Origin: Orthonyx spaldingii
Taxonomy: Eukaryota; Chordata; Aves; Passeriformes; Orthonychidae
DNA: 64,000 nt
NCBI GenBank assembly: GCA_013397795.1
Contig: VZTJ01005670.1
Span: 1,122,229-1,186,228, forward strand
Direction of reading: 5' to 3'
Below are positions 24,901 through 38,439 of this stretch, in pieces (within the stretch, counting starts at the first letter, position 1; each line of letters opens with the position of its first letter). The translations under genes were made by a program, and so were the position numbers. Below the pieces are notes generated by a model. The model saw only the letters and a list, made by a program, of their open reading frames with translations. It ran no database searches and was not told the DNA's origin.

Positions 24901-27811
24901 CACTTAGTGTTTGATTTCCACCAGGAAAGCTGTGGCAGCCAAATATAATAGCGGTCACAAGCCTCAATAGGACTCTGCTGATCTATTTGCCTTGCTAATT
25001 TCTGTAGACAGTTGTGTTTGCATCTGCAGTAGGTCTCGGCAGGAGGATCTTCCTTTTACAGCTCTATGTGCTTGTGTTATGGGATAATGAAGATGAAGGA
25101 GGCTGCACACCTGAATTCCTGCCCTTACAGAGGAACCTCACCCTTGTTGCTCTTTGGGTGCTAATCATGCTTCTGGCTTTCCCATGGCCTGTTTGATTGG
25201 TGTTCCCTGCTGTATGGGCTCTGTAATGAACTGCAGTGCATGGTGAGCTGCTCACACGACCCCTGAACCATTACTTTGTCTTCCTCAGTAGGAGTATGGG
25301 GGGAAAAACTCCACAACCACTCTTGCTTTTATTTTCAGAAGTTTCTCTCTATATTCCACTTAGTTTGAAAGTTTAAACTTTTGCTAAATTTCTTGGCTGA
25401 TGTAGACAGAAGTGACTTTTTCCTTAGACTGTACTGGCATGTCTGTATGTGAGGGTGTGCAGAAAGCGCCCGGTGTTGTGGGAGAAAAGAGGATGGGAGC
25501 TCATCAGGAAAGGCAGAAGGGCAGAGAGCAGCCAGAGCATCTGGCTGGGATGGGCAGGAGTGGAGTCTCCTAAAGCCCTGTTTTGCTTTGCAGTAGGCTG
25601 TGTCCTGATGGGGCTGAGGCTGGGCAGTCATCCAGACCCGGCCACTCTATGAGTGGCCAGCATGTTCTTGCCTACTTCCCCTTCTCATGGAGAGAGTGCC
25701 TGTAAGCCACCAGGAGATTAAGCAGGGAAGACATGTTCCTTCCTCCAGACACTAAAAAGTCTCACTGCGGCCTTCTGTATCAGCCAGGAAAGTATCCATG
25801 TTCTTACTGATGCTGTTAAGGTTCCCCATGCATCAGTGTCTAAGGGTCTTAAAACAGGGAGATGCTTTCCCCTCTCAGCTCTCGGGGAAACCTGGACTCC
25901 TTTTGTTGGTTTGTACCTCAGCAGCATGTCTGCAATGCCTTGTTGTATAAATGTAATCATATGTCCCTCTTACGTTATATACTGTGTGTTTGTGGCACAG
26001 AGTAGAGGACTGGTGTGGGAAATTATTTTATGTCTTACAAGAGTTATTTCTGTGTTTGCACCCCCTTTCCCCAACAGACTGTTAGAGTGATCTTTTTAAA
26101 TTTTTTCAGTACCTCCCATACAATTCTGCACAGTCACCACCAAAATCAGTTATCATGGAAAATCCTTCCCCTTCTGCCCCCTCGCATTGCTAAAATCTAA
26201 TTTTAGCCTGGGAAAAAAAGATTTAAAGGCTTCATATGGGTAGAGTGAATTTTGTGACAGACTGGTCCAGAACTTCATCCTGGAAGCAGTCCTGCCTGTC
26301 AGCTGAGCCACTGCAGTATCTGTAATTTTTATGTATTAGGGATCTGGCACCTTTCTCTGGCATCTTATGCCATACAAAATTAGCCCAGCATATGGGGAGT
26401 GTAAATTGGAGAACACAGGTTTGAGTAATGAGCAAACAGTGACTATGCTAATTGGCTTCATGGACATGGAGTTCAGTGTCTTCAGAACAGAATCACCTTA
26501 GCTGTTTTATAACCAAAAAGAATAAAAATGAGAGTCCCTGATTTGGTGATTTTTGTGTTTTCTTTTTGTTTTGTCAGTGGCAAATATTTCCAGCTACCTA
26601 CTTACTGTGATTAGAGTTTGTGTGCAGCCCAATTCTCTGCATATTGTGATGAATGGCTCTTACAAACAGGTGAGCCAATATCCTTTTCCTTTAAGTTGTT
26701 AGTGTAGCTGCAGTTGATAATAAAGATCAGCACATCCGAAGGTGTTCATCAAGTTCTAACATCAAAACAGTGAGGAAAGCAGGAATCGTTGTGCTCTTAA
26801 GAGCTGTAAATATCTCGTAAAACTGAATATCAATTTTCAAAAAATAAAGCTTGCTATAAAAATAAAACCTCAGAAAGATATATTTTGCAGTAAGATTTAT
26901 TTTATGAAATTTCTACTTACTACAGTGGTTTCCAAACTTGCCAGGCTGTTTATTTTTTGTTGCCTTTTATTTTTCTTTTTCCCTGCAAGCGTTTTAATGA
27001 CCCTCATTCTTCGTCTGCCTGATCCTAATTCTGCTGCCCATGGTCACTGCTGGCTCCTGGGAGTGACCTCCAGCCCAGAGAGCGCTGAGTCAGCAGCAGC
27101 ACTCTCTGCCTTGCCAGCCCTGTTCCTACACTCTGGCTGGCAGAAGCACCCTATTGCTGCAGGGCTGAGCATGTTCTTAATCCTGCCAAAAGTCGTGGGC
27201 CCTGTTGGGTGGGCAAGGTGGATCTGGCACGGGGTGGGAAGCTGGGGCAGCTTTGGGAAGTTGTTTGCTGCCCTTGAGGTCCCGCCTCTCTGGGTGGACA
27301 GGTCTTGCCACGCACTAGTGTTGAGATTTAGTGCAGGCTGAACTTGTACAAAGTGAGTGCAAGCAATTTCAGTTCTCCTGTCACTATAAAAAAAGAGGAT
27401 GGGGTAGAGGGAAAAGGAAAGTAAAAAGGGTGGTTTTGCCTTGTGAAAGCCAGGTCCTTGAGAGAAAGTACGCTGTACAAGCACACCTCTGTCCTCATGT
27501 TAAATTTTGCAATCTGTGTCTTGGGGAATATAAAAAGTGATCTTTCAAATGGAGTATTCTGGATTTTGTCTGTGGCTCATGGGGTTATGGAGGTATTCAG
27601 AATTGAGAAGTGTGGTCTAAATGCAGTCTACAGAGGACTTCTTAAGCAGCCTTTGTTCCTTGTGTTGGTTTAGAACACCAAGTGCCTGCATTTTAGGTGC
27701 TGTTTTTGAAATAGTTTTAACTGTGAGTACATGGAGGAATTTGATAGTCACATCTATCCCGGATGAGAGGTAGCTCTAACTTGTACATGTTTCTTGACTG
27801 GTCATAAATCA

Positions 27812-27957
27812 TAATCACAGATCTCAGAATATTCTGAGTTGAAAGGGACCCACAAGGATCATCAAGCCCAACTCTTAAGTGAATGGTCCATATGGGGATT
27901 GAATCCACAAGCCTGGTGTTATTAGCACCATGCTCTAACCCACTGAGCTCATCTCAG
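27812..27957 (-). mobile_element. tRNA-Ile-derived SINE with CR1-type tail (TguSINE1-like)
   Basis: On the minus strand the element starts near 27957 with a tRNA-Ile-like head. A GAGCTCAGTGGGTTAGAGC box A region is followed by an anticodon-arm sequence with AAT inside GGTGCTAATAACACC, then a box B relic GGATTCAATCC (near 27906-27896). After a short linker the tail at about 27873-27827 is the reverse complement of GAATATTCTGAGTTGAAAGG and GGACCCACAAGGATCATCAA, typical of avian CR1 3' ends. A tRNA head for polymerase III plus a CR1 tail for recognition by the LINE machinery is the design of the passerine SINE TguSINE1. The box B has lost the canonical GGTTCGA, so this copy is probably inert. 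GGTCATAA occurs at 27800-27807 and at 27958-27965 and may be a target-site duplication. Confidence 0.88.
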
Positions 27958-27990
27958 GGTCATAAGGATCATAAGGATTCATAAGGATTG
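27958..27990. repeat. Short tandem (CATAAGGAT)-type repeat beside the SINE
   Basis: Directly next to the SINE head, CATAAGGAT is repeated three times with one-base spacers (C, then T). It begins within the possible target-site copy GGTCATAA, so local slippage at the insertion junction could have produced it. Confidence 0.7.
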
Positions 27991-29450
27991 ACCATTATTC
28001 ATGGTAAATGAGCTAGAAAAATTCTCCTTTCTGTTATACCCCTCCTCAATAACCTGATGATTGTTACTGTGCTAAAAACCTGAAGAAATAGCCTAAACAA
28101 TTTGCTTATCAACACAAGCCTTTATAATGGAGATATGTGTATATCTATATATGCATATGCAAAAGGCTAATAGTACTGTTTTTGTAGTGCTGATGTTCTA
28201 GGATTTAAATGGGCTGGGTTTTTAGAAGGATAATGTCTTTCATTGGATCAGTGGTTTTAGCTGGGGAACACTGGGAAGTGCTGGTGTCTGATTTTGCTGT
28301 CTTGCAACAATAGTGCCTATCAGGGCAATGCTCACATGGTTATTATTACTGATGCTGGGGCTTGGGTTCCTCGCCTAATCATGATCAATTAAAAGCACAT
28401 TTTGGTTGCTTCACATTGCACCTTCTGTAATTATCTGTGGAAAAAAAGTCCTGGCAGTGGCCCCTCTAGCCAGGGGCATACTCACAGTATATGTTACTTA
28501 GAAATTGCCTAGTCATGGTTACACACAATTCTTCTCAATTATTTTTCAGGCATACTGCTATTTTCTTAAAATTGAATTGCAGAGTGCTTCTCATCTCACA
28601 ACTCATGCAGTAGGATCAGGAGAGCAGCAAATGCTGTAACTGCCGGCCAGTGTTTTATATCACCAGCTGAGCTGCTCTTTGTTAGAAGAGTGCCTCTTTG
28701 TTACAGTCCATGTACCTCCATTGCTGAGCATAACTTCATCTGCTGGGAGTGCAAGTAACCTAATTTTGAGTAATTTTTAGAACAGACATGGCTAAAATCT
28801 CCTGCTGGCTTTGATATCTGCAAGATTTTATGAAGTAGAGGAGCTAAGACTGTTTCACCTCCCATATGCTAATTTCTGTCTTAACTATCTGAGGACTAAG
28901 AGAAGAATCAGATGGGTGATGTCATGATAATGAAAAATTTGTGTAAACATGAGCACAGATTTTAGAATCAAAAAATCATGATCTACACTTCTTATTTTCC
29001 TCACACTTAGTTTTCACATATATATATGTTCTTATACACAGCACATGCAACAATAATGTGTTCTTTATACTCTGACTCATGACCAAGAACAGCCACTTAC
29101 TCCAAAACACAAGCATCAAACATTTTCAACCTTTCTAGTAGATAATTTTAATTCTTTCCAAATAAAGCAGCACTATTCAGGCAGCACAAAGCTTGGCAGG
29201 TAGCATGATCATGAAGATTGAACAACTTAATTGTATTCTAGATAGAAAGTGCCAAAAGGAATCAATGATATAGGAGCCAGTAAGAAGCAAACTTGGGCAG
29301 TCACCCTCTTTCTTTCCATCAGAGAATGGAGTGGTTTGTAATTTAGTATTCCTGCATCAAATATTTTTTCTTTTTCTTCCATGGAGGTATTTGTAGGAGA
29401 GATTCAGAAACCTTTACAAATGCTTAATTAAAGTTTCTTGTTTCCTTTAT

Positions 29451-29473
29451 CATTATTATTATTAATTATTATT
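29451..29473. repeat. (ATT)n microsatellite, interrupted
   Basis: ATT triplets run for about 23 bases with one interruption (TTAATT). It is a short simple repeat in AT-rich background. Confidence 0.75.
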
Positions 29474-32400
29474 CCATTTGTATGGGCATATCTAGCAAAA
29501 CACTCTTTTCCTTTTTTAGACTATAGTCCAATGTGTAAACTGTATTTGAAGAGGCTCATTTCAATTTAATAGGTGCCCACATATCCTACAACAAAATCAA
29601 TCACAACTTAAACAAGCTAACTGCATTTTGCAGGTCACAAGCAGGAGCTTGGTGCAAAGCATTTTCCAGTTCTAATGTTTTTACCTGATTTGTTTTTTTA
29701 TAAAGAAAATAGGCACACAATTTTAAAATGGATTTAATAAAATAATACCTAGCAATTTCATGTAGATAGGAAGGAAGTAGCTTACTGTCTTTAAAAATAA
29801 ATAGAAGCATACCCTTTAGGTTACCTGCTCGATGTGATCCATGGAATGCCAAGGGTGGCAGTGGCAAATCTCCAAGAAAAGAAATAATAATGAAGACAAA
29901 AATCCTTGAACAAGAGAAATACAAGGTTTATGCTGGAGAATAACGTCTCTGCTGTTCCTTTTGAAATGTAAGTGATTTATAATAGATTTACTCATCCCAG
30001 AGCTGGGCTGATGGTCACCTCCCACCAAGCACTGTTAGAAATAATCGAGAATACCACTTCAGTCTTCCACGTTATTGCTTTAATAGTATACAAAATAGAG
30101 TTAATAGGTATCATATCACTACTTCTAGATTTCAATTTTAACTGCTCTGTAAGTTAAAAAAAAAATAGATAATACAGGGAAAATGAAATAAACACTTTTT
30201 TTTCCAAGGCAGAAATCCTTTCACCTCCTACTGGTCTGGGCCACAGAAGCTCAGAAATATCACAGAACAATTTGGCAGAGAAAGAAAAAATAATTCTGCA
30301 TATGACTGTAAATCCAGAAATAATTTAGTTTATCCAAATTGCAATTTCTCCTGGATACTGTTACATTTAACACTCCCACACTTACAGACAATCCTGCAGG
30401 CTCTTTAGCAGTCACTGCCCCTGGGACCTTGGCACTGTGTTTCCTGCAGAAGCTGGGCTGCCTCCCCACACGGGCACTGGGATCGCTCCTGAAAGATTGT
30501 GTTGGGTCTCTGAGGCTTCCTCTCACAAACTCCTTTATGGGAGGGTGAGAGTAGCAGGCTCGTCCCTGCCAGAGCTGAAATATCTTGGCATAGCTTTTGT
30601 TCATGGTGTCACCATTCTCAGACTCGCCAGACAAGGTCCCTGCCTGGGAGCAGGACCTGGGGGAGCAGGGCAGGGCCAGTGACCACCCGCCCCCCCCCCA
30701 GCCTGGGTGCCCACCGAGGCTCTCGCACATCGCCTACCCTGCTGGCAGCTTTGCTGTTGTAAATGCTGTGCTGCTCTCTTGGCAGGTCAAGACTTACAAA
30801 TTGGCCCTTGGAGGGCCCTGTTTGACCAGTACCACCTTCCTTCCTACGCCTTTCTGCAGCCTAATGAGGAGGAAGCTGGGGAGATGCAGTGTGCCAGCTG
30901 CCCACCCCTTCTCTCTTCCCCAGGCTCGAGCTGTGTTCTTGATGAAACAGCACTGCTGTAGCAGATCCTGTTCTTGGAAGAAGCTGCCTTTCCTGGTGGC
31001 TCAGTGGCACAGTTTCAGGAGCTGTTTATATGGTCTCCTCTCTGCCTTATAAACCAACGAGCTGCAGAAAGGTTCCAGAGTGGTTTGCCAGCTCTTCTGT
31101 TGCTGGCAATGCTTGCAACACTTTTGGTTGGATGTGCTGTGAACGTGACAGGGTTCGTAGCCAGGCTGGACAAGTGTCCCTTCATAGGCATTGTAGGGCA
31201 TGGCTGACTCTTCTGCTTTATTTCCCTAAACTAATTAGATGCAAAATGGAAACCTGTGCCTTTCAACACTGAGTGTAAAATCTGCATTAGTTTGGAACTG
31301 GAATAAACTGTGTACATAATTCTCATTAAAAAAGGGGGTCTGCTCAGGTAAAATGTGGAATGAGTATATATGGCAGTAAGGAGCAAAAAATCAGAAAAGC
31401 ACAAGCAGTTCGTATACTCATTTATGGCAGCAATTTACTATTCCCTCCCTCTTCTTACCCGGTGTCTGAAACTGAAACATCCCTCCATGGGAAAACAGTT
31501 AAAATTTGGTAGTACCTCCGGTTCAAATTATAACAAAACTATGTTTTCAACAATTCCACAAGACAACTTTCAAAAAGTTTTAGATCAGAAATGCCAAAGC
31601 CAATGCAAAGGAGGTGCTTACTGCTCCATCAGTCAGAGGCCATTCCACATGTTAAAACCAAACCTCAGCAGTGTTCCTCCACTTGACCTTGGCCCCAGGC
31701 ACTGAGTAGCTCCCATGTCTCTGCTGGTGGCACCTGTCCTGGAGTCCCCCCAGAACTGAAGCACCCACCAAGCTCCAACCTCTCCTGTGGGCAGAATTGC
31801 AAGTAGGGATTCCAAACTTGTGCAGGGATGAGCACATATTCCTGCTAGTGTCCTCTCAACTCTTTTAAAGGAGTTTGGATTAAATGCATACTTAACATTT
31901 TCATCTGTTAATAGAATGCATAACAAAGATAATATATGTTGCTGCCTATGGTGTTTGCACTGTGCTGTTCCAGTAAAGGTGTTAATATCAGGAATACACA
32001 GAACTAAAACCTTTCTCCTGATGTGTTGGTTATTATTAGAATAGGTGTAGGCCTAGACAGGATGGAATGGAAAGTGCTTCTTCAAAATATAGTGACTGAT
32101 CCTACATTTTAGTGTTTCCTACTATATATACACTTGTTTTTATTACAGCATAAAGTACTTTTCCACGGCACAATCAAGAGAAATACAGTATATGCATGTG
32201 TATTTATCACATTTTTGGGTGATATACTTCTGGTGAAAATTAGGAATAGAAATAGGACTATGAATACTAGGGCAATGTGACAAGTAAATTTAGAATAAGA
32301 GAGTAAACTGCTATCTGGGACTAAACTTTGTTCAAGGGTTTTCTTTGTAAGGATATAAGGATAAATCTGAAACAATTCCACAGAATTTATTAGGGTGAAA

Positions 32401-32877
32401 AACAAATATAAAATTGAGGTAAATAAAGTCCTAACTCTGAGCCCTCACCAGTCTGGGGGAGAATTTTGGCGACTGCTATTTAGGCCTAATTCTCATCAAA
32501 ATGTATGTTCAGATATAAGTGTTTATAGCTGAAGTCCAAGCCCAGGAATAAAACCTGTGTGTGGCCTGAATTTATATGAATTATTTAATTACATCTGTAG
32601 TTATAAAAAAATTGGAAATAGTCTAAATTTTGAGGAAAAAAACCATTATTCAAATCCCACTTTAATGCAGTTCTCGCCAATTTGCCTTCCATAACAGATG
32701 CTACTTCTCTTGACAGTTTATTGAGGCCAAACCATTTATTTCTAGCCAGAAAACTGAATAAATGACAAAAGCCACACAGGCAGAAGAGATATGTTCTTGT
32801 CAATGGAAAGGCTTTCCTTTCCCCCAAGAACATGCTGGTTGCTCAGGAGGTTGAGTGCCTACCAAAGTGCATGTGCA

Positions 32878-32908
32878 GACACTCACACACACACACTCAC
32901 TCACTCAT
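32878..32908. repeat. AC-rich microsatellite
   Basis: ACACACACAC with interspersed CTC units continues into ACTC repeats. It is a compound AC/ACTC simple sequence of about 30 bases. Confidence 0.75.
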
Positions 32909-35900
32909 TTGCCTTTTTCTTCATGGGTGTTCTTTAGCTTAGGACTTGTTGTGTACATCTTTGCTTTTCTAAATTATTTCTTTTTTGTTTGTTTCCTCAC
33001 AAGCCTGTTTTCTCTCAACTCTTTACCTTCTACTCCAGGCTAGTTTGAAAGATTTTGTCAGTGTTTGGTCTGATGGTCCATTCTGTCCTCTTGCATCTTT
33101 ACATCACACAACTTCACATCTCATTTCTTGGCCCATCTATATGTTGTCCAAGTCCTTTCCTAGACTGAACGGTGCACCTTGCTGTATAGGGCAGTGTTCT
33201 TTTCCTGCTTTTAGAAGATATTATCAAACTCTTCCACTCAAAATCAAAATAACATTAATAATCACTCGCTACTAAACTGGAGTTGCAGCCTGCTGAAGGT
33301 ACCATTGTGTGGAAGATCCAGAAAATTGTAATTACATAATGATTTACTAATTTATATTTTTCCCTCTCAGAGATTCTAAGCAGGTCATTACACTGCTTCA
33401 TTTGTGACAGCAGCAAGAATTTTAACATGGTAGACTACTTTATGAAAATAAGCAAAATTGTCACATAATGCATTTTATTAGGATTTAGAGTTATTGCAGC
33501 CAGATGCAGAGAAAAGCACTTGCTTTTAGTGGACAATAGTTGTATAAAACAGAAGGGAAAAAGCCCAAAGGAATGTTTCTGAGGGAGTTCTACTGTCATA
33601 CCAGTAGGCGCAAATTTCCCTCTGCTATTGAAGAAACAACTGATTCAGATGTATTTCACTCTTGAAACAGGAAAACGATCCATGACCTTTGAGTACAAAC
33701 TGTCCTCAGAAATCTTGCCTTCTCTGAGCCAGTGGTGTATCTTTCTGTCTTCTCCAGTGTCCTTTCGCAGGTTTAACAGCCACACACATACAAGAATCTT
33801 GCAAATGCTGAAACCATCATGACCCCTGTTCCAGAAGAAGATGAAAGATTTCTGCAGAAATTCCAAGGAGTTGATATATTTTTCCAGAAGCAACTGGGAC
33901 ATGGGTACAATGAGAAGTAAGGATTTTGGAGAGGTAAGAGCAATTTCAGATCTGATTCATGGACAGGATGTGACTTTGAACATCATGATTTCTTCATTTG
34001 TGCTGAGCTGCCAGGATGCTTCTGTCTGGGCTCTGGACCAGGTCTGAGCACTGCCTTGAGGGTCTGAAAACAAGATCCTGGCAATGGCTTGCAAGAGTGA
34101 CCAGAACCCTTCTGGCCAAAATGATCTGTGGAAAAGTAAGATATTATTCTTACTAGTAAGACTTTTCAGATTCCCTTTCTACAAGTACATTCACGACATG
34201 AGTGGAGACATGCTGCTAAGACTAAACTTGATGTAGTCAATACCCACTGTATTATAATAAAAATTGAAGATAATTTTCCACAGAAAGAGAAAGTGAAAAG
34301 AAACCTTTCTGACTTTACTGATGGCATAGGAAACTACCAGTTGTTCAGCCTGCCACCAGCTCTATACTGCTGTGTTACACGGGAAGGAGGCATAGGTTTC
34401 ATGCACTTTGAAACCTTTAATTTCTCTGACTAAGAAACTAATTTTGCATTATTTGTAATTTTACACATTTCATGGCTTGTCACAATTCTTACTTGCATTT
34501 GAATGCCGTTTCTGTGTGTGTTAAATATAGCCTTTTTAAATAAGTGACATTTCCTGTATTTTGTGTGGTGCCAAATTGCAATTGTCAAAGTAAGGGTCTT
34601 AAAAATACTAAATGATATGGATGATAGGCCAGTGAAAACAGGAATCTTGGTGTTTCACCTCTTCGAGGGGGTTCAACCAGTCCACATTCAAGGGGTCATG
34701 ACACCACAGGACATCATGTAACAGACGTTGTTGTCTTATTCCTCTTTGTGCCAGTTCCTAAAACCTGGAGCCATGATTTGAGTGCCGTGTGTTCTTGGGT
34801 ACTGTGTGGAAAGGCAATCTTTGCCCCCAAGGGTTTATGATCAAAGCCAGTCTTACTCAGGTTTTTAATTTTTTTTTTCCCAGAATGTTACAGATAAGGA
34901 TAAATTCTAGTGCCAATGGTGCAAATCGTTTCTCTTGAATTTGCTAAGCATATAAAGTGAACTATTTTTTATCAGGTTTAGGAAACATTTAACCCTAAAT
35001 TGTATGACTCTATCCTACAGCTATGTATGCTAGGAAACACCAAGGACTGCAGTATACTTGCAACATTATAATTTAGGAACTGCTGAATCGAGTTTTTCCC
35101 TCTGTATGCCAAGGCAACAGATTTTACTTTCTTTGGCACAGGAAAAATCAAGGGAAAATGTTGTTCAAAAAATTTTTAGTAAAATATCACTGACCTTCAC
35201 TAACATCATAGATAGGGGTGGGCCAACATTAAATGAAAAAATCCCAATTCAGCAATGCTTCTGCACACATTTAAGCTCACAGACAATTCTAATCAATATC
35301 GCACATCTCTATTGCGTGTTGTCTGTCTTGTTAATGTCAGCCTGAAAACATTCCAGGCGAATCTGTTCAGAAAAAGAGCACAGTATGTACGAATCTCACT
35401 AATCTAAACAAGATGGGATGCTACTTACAGGTATGCAGTTTGCAAGGCATGGAACATATGTTGAGTGAGGAAAACAAAAGAAATCGTGATCATGTAGCAA
35501 TCAACCATCTGAATAAGCAAGGATGCTGGTGACAAATGTCTTCCATCATTAAACGATTACCTACATTTTCAAAAGGCTTTATTAATGTATTTGATGACTT
35601 TTTTGCCTCTAATGTCATTGTTTTATATTCAGTTGAAGTACTATTCAATATAATTCATGCAGACAACAAGCAAAAGTCTTAATAAACTAATAAAAATTCT
35701 TAATAGACTGTAATTAGACCAAAGTATCTTGATCAAGAAACCCCAACTCTCCTAACCCTCCAAATCCAACCTGATTGTAACAGTATGCTTGCCAGCTGTT
35801 CACATGGGAATGGGCCAGAATGCATCATTTAAAGTAATACCTAATTAATATTTTTCTGCAACAGATGTCAAGCTTTTTTTTTCTAGACCTGCGTGCATAT

Positions 35901-36905
35901 AACTTTCATCATGCACTAAACGTGTCCTCAGAATCCCATTTTTGACCTCTGTTTTAGTACAGCTCAACCAGAACTTGCCATAAAGGAATAGCTGTGAAAC
36001 GCCCTGTGTTCAGATGTGCAAAAGTCAGAGCAGGCAGCAGCTCTGGGGACCAGAGCGGTGCCCCGGGGCTGCTGTGGGGTCTGTAATACATGGTCTGGGT
36101 CACAGCTGGTCACTTGCCTCTGCTGCTCTAATTTGGCTCTGTGGCCTCCTAGGGTCTTAGGGCAGCAGGAGGCGAAGGACACAAGACTGTGGTGATGGTT
36201 TTTCCTCAGTTTTGTCAATTTCTGGCGTGGTCGGTTCTGCCTGTACACTCCTATGGCTTTTACACCACTCATGTTCCTGATCTGTGCCTGCAGAGGCTGT
36301 GTGGAAGCGCGTGGTATAGCCAGGCACAGCAAAGTGAGTCAGCTGCAGCCTGCATGGCAGCACTGTGTCCCAGCAGGGCTGGTGACGTGTCCCAGGCCTC
36401 CCACTGCAGGTAATTCTGTTCTGTAGTCAGGAAAATTTGCTACAATTCGCCCGCCCCCAGTGATTTCCCTGGCTGCCCCAGCTCCCTGTGCCCAGCTGCC
36501 TTGCGGGCACTCCGAGCCTGGCGCTGGCAGCAGGTCAGGGGCCTGTTTGGGCTGCGCTTTCCAGGGACTGGCACTGTGCTGGCACAGCTGTGCCATCGTG
36601 TGCCTTTCTACCAAAGCCACAGCTATGCAACATGCATGGGGAATTATTCACAGGGGTGTCTGAGGTGTTTTACAGAGAAGCCCCATTTTACAGACTCAGA
36701 GAGATAAAAACCATACCCAACCGTAAGAGAAATGACAAGGAACATGAAGGAGATGGAAACTGGACAGACAGTGCAATGATAGGGAGGCAGCTGTGAAATG
36801 CTGCATGGTTTTGTTTTCTCTGTCATCTCATCTGCTCTTCCAAAAAGAAATAAAATACAGCTTAGCTTGTGGAAGTAAAAAGAGCTACGCTGGAGTTGGA
36901 TATGA

Positions 36906-36931
36906 CCCTATACATTTTTCTTTGTATAGGG
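36906..36931. repeat. Small perfect inverted repeat
   Basis: CCCTATACA at 36906-36914 and its exact reverse complement TGTATAGGG at 36923-36931 are separated by eight T-rich bases. A 9-bp stem is too short for a microRNA precursor. No role can be assigned. Confidence 0.8.
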
Positions 36932-38439
36932 CCCAAAATTCTAGGGATAACAGTGTAAACCACAGAATGATGGATTGAAGCACAGAGATGGGCATGGAGG
37001 GATGCTCAGCAGAGGCTTGGTATTCTTAAAACAAAGTGCAGCCTGACAGCACTGGCTAAGGCTGATGTTGAACAAGTCCCTTAGGTTTTTTTGCTGATGC
37101 TTTTAAATATTCTAGGGGCAGAGACTAGAATATTTGAAACTGACAAATGGCATGGAGAAACCAACCTTTGGGGTGCATAATCTTTATGGATATTTTAAAA
37201 GACTGTTTTTTGAAGTCTAAAGTCTCTCCAATTGAGACATTAATAAAAGTACTCTGACCAGGGAATAGTATTTTTCTTTATTTTGAGCTTCCCAGGTCTT
37301 GTTGGCTTATAGTGTGCAGAAGTATAATAAAAGACTGTTTGGCGTATACCAAGTGCTTTAAAATTTGGCATAAAAACACAAACTATTTACCTTCTTTAAA
37401 GAGCTTACTTGCTTCTAAGAGCTCTTCCTTCCCTCCTCCCCCAGTTTATAAGAATGCATGGGGAGAATTTAAAAAATGAAAACTATGTGATGATGGGGTA
37501 GCTTGCTTGACATTTCTCAACAAAAACTAAGTTCTTGGTTTCAGGCTATTTTTCTAGCCTGAATGAATATTCATGGTTACGTCGTAAACCCTTGAAAATC
37601 ACAGTTTATAGGGAACTGGGTGATACAACCTTAGTTATGATATATAATGAGCTGCCATTCTAAAAAAAAATTGTTAACTCCTTCTGGGAACTTGTGACTA
37701 TATTGTGATGTTCATGCACCATCTGTTTGGTTATATTCCAAAAAAAACGTGATGGTGAAACATGTATAGTCTAAGTGTCAGTTTAGATTAAGTGATCAGC
37801 TCCATGAACTACAAACACAGACACACACCTACGCAGCTAATCAATCTAGGCTTCATTTGTCAGTTCAGTGCATATCATTTGCAGAGGAGAGAACAAATTC
37901 ATATGTTTAGTGTGGTTAACTTTGCAATGTGGAGGCTTTCCCTGATCTATATGCTTTCCCTGGGGTATAATTCTGTTTTGGTAGCAAAATTTGAAACTGG
38001 GGAGTCAGACTCGCAGGAATGCTGATGTTGGCTTAGAAATAATGACTTTTGAGATGTAAAGACTTGGAAATCTTATTAATTAGTCTTTAGACCCCTTAAA
38101 AACATAGGCATGATTTTCACAAATTAGCAGACATCCAAGGGTGGGACTTTGAACAAGTTCTAACAATTAGCAGTTATCTGGCCAAGCAAACCCTTTGAGC
38201 AGGTAGTTAATAGGGTCTGCCCTCTGAGCCCATGGTGTGTCTCAGGCAGTAGCTGGAGCTGCAGGGCTGAGCGGTTCCCCGGCTGTCACCGCGCACACGC
38301 TCAGCACTTGTGGGTCACAAAGCCGGCAAGACTGCAGGTACAAGGAAATTTTATTGGTTAATTCAGCTATCAAAAGCTGTTAGCCAAAGAAATGGGGATG
38401 GATCTGTTGGAGTTACTGGCTGAAAAAAAGCAGAAAGGG

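Larger units (their letters stand above)
21206..27811. other. Non-coding stretch with hairpin cluster and CNE-like blocks
   Basis: No recognisable exon. A C-rich run lies at about 21258-21273 and an A-run at about 21926-21939. Three blocks look more constrained than background: 22490-22690, 23540-23710 and 24600-24900. They are low in simple sequence and contain homeodomain-type cores. The GC-rich patch 27000-27310 holds overlapping frames on both strands with no recognisable domain. A consecutive hairpin cluster at 23086-23153 is listed separately. Confidence 0.5.

Noticed and set aside
27885..27957. Functional tRNA-Ile gene on the minus strand
   Set aside because: Box B is degenerate, the acceptor stem does not pair cleanly and the head is fused to a CR1 tail, so it is a SINE.
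30260..30730. 156-codon minus-strand frame
   Set aside because: Spans a C-run and overlaps several plus-strand frames. No family resemblance.
34780..34860. Possible ancient CR1/L3 piece around CAATCTTTGCCCCCAAGGG
   Set aside because: Only a short resemblance to a common repeat phrase, and flanking bases do not continue the match.
36000..36620. GC-rich patch as a second promoter or gene
   Set aside because: CpG density is modest compared with 1590-3290 and frames on both strands overlap without domain content.
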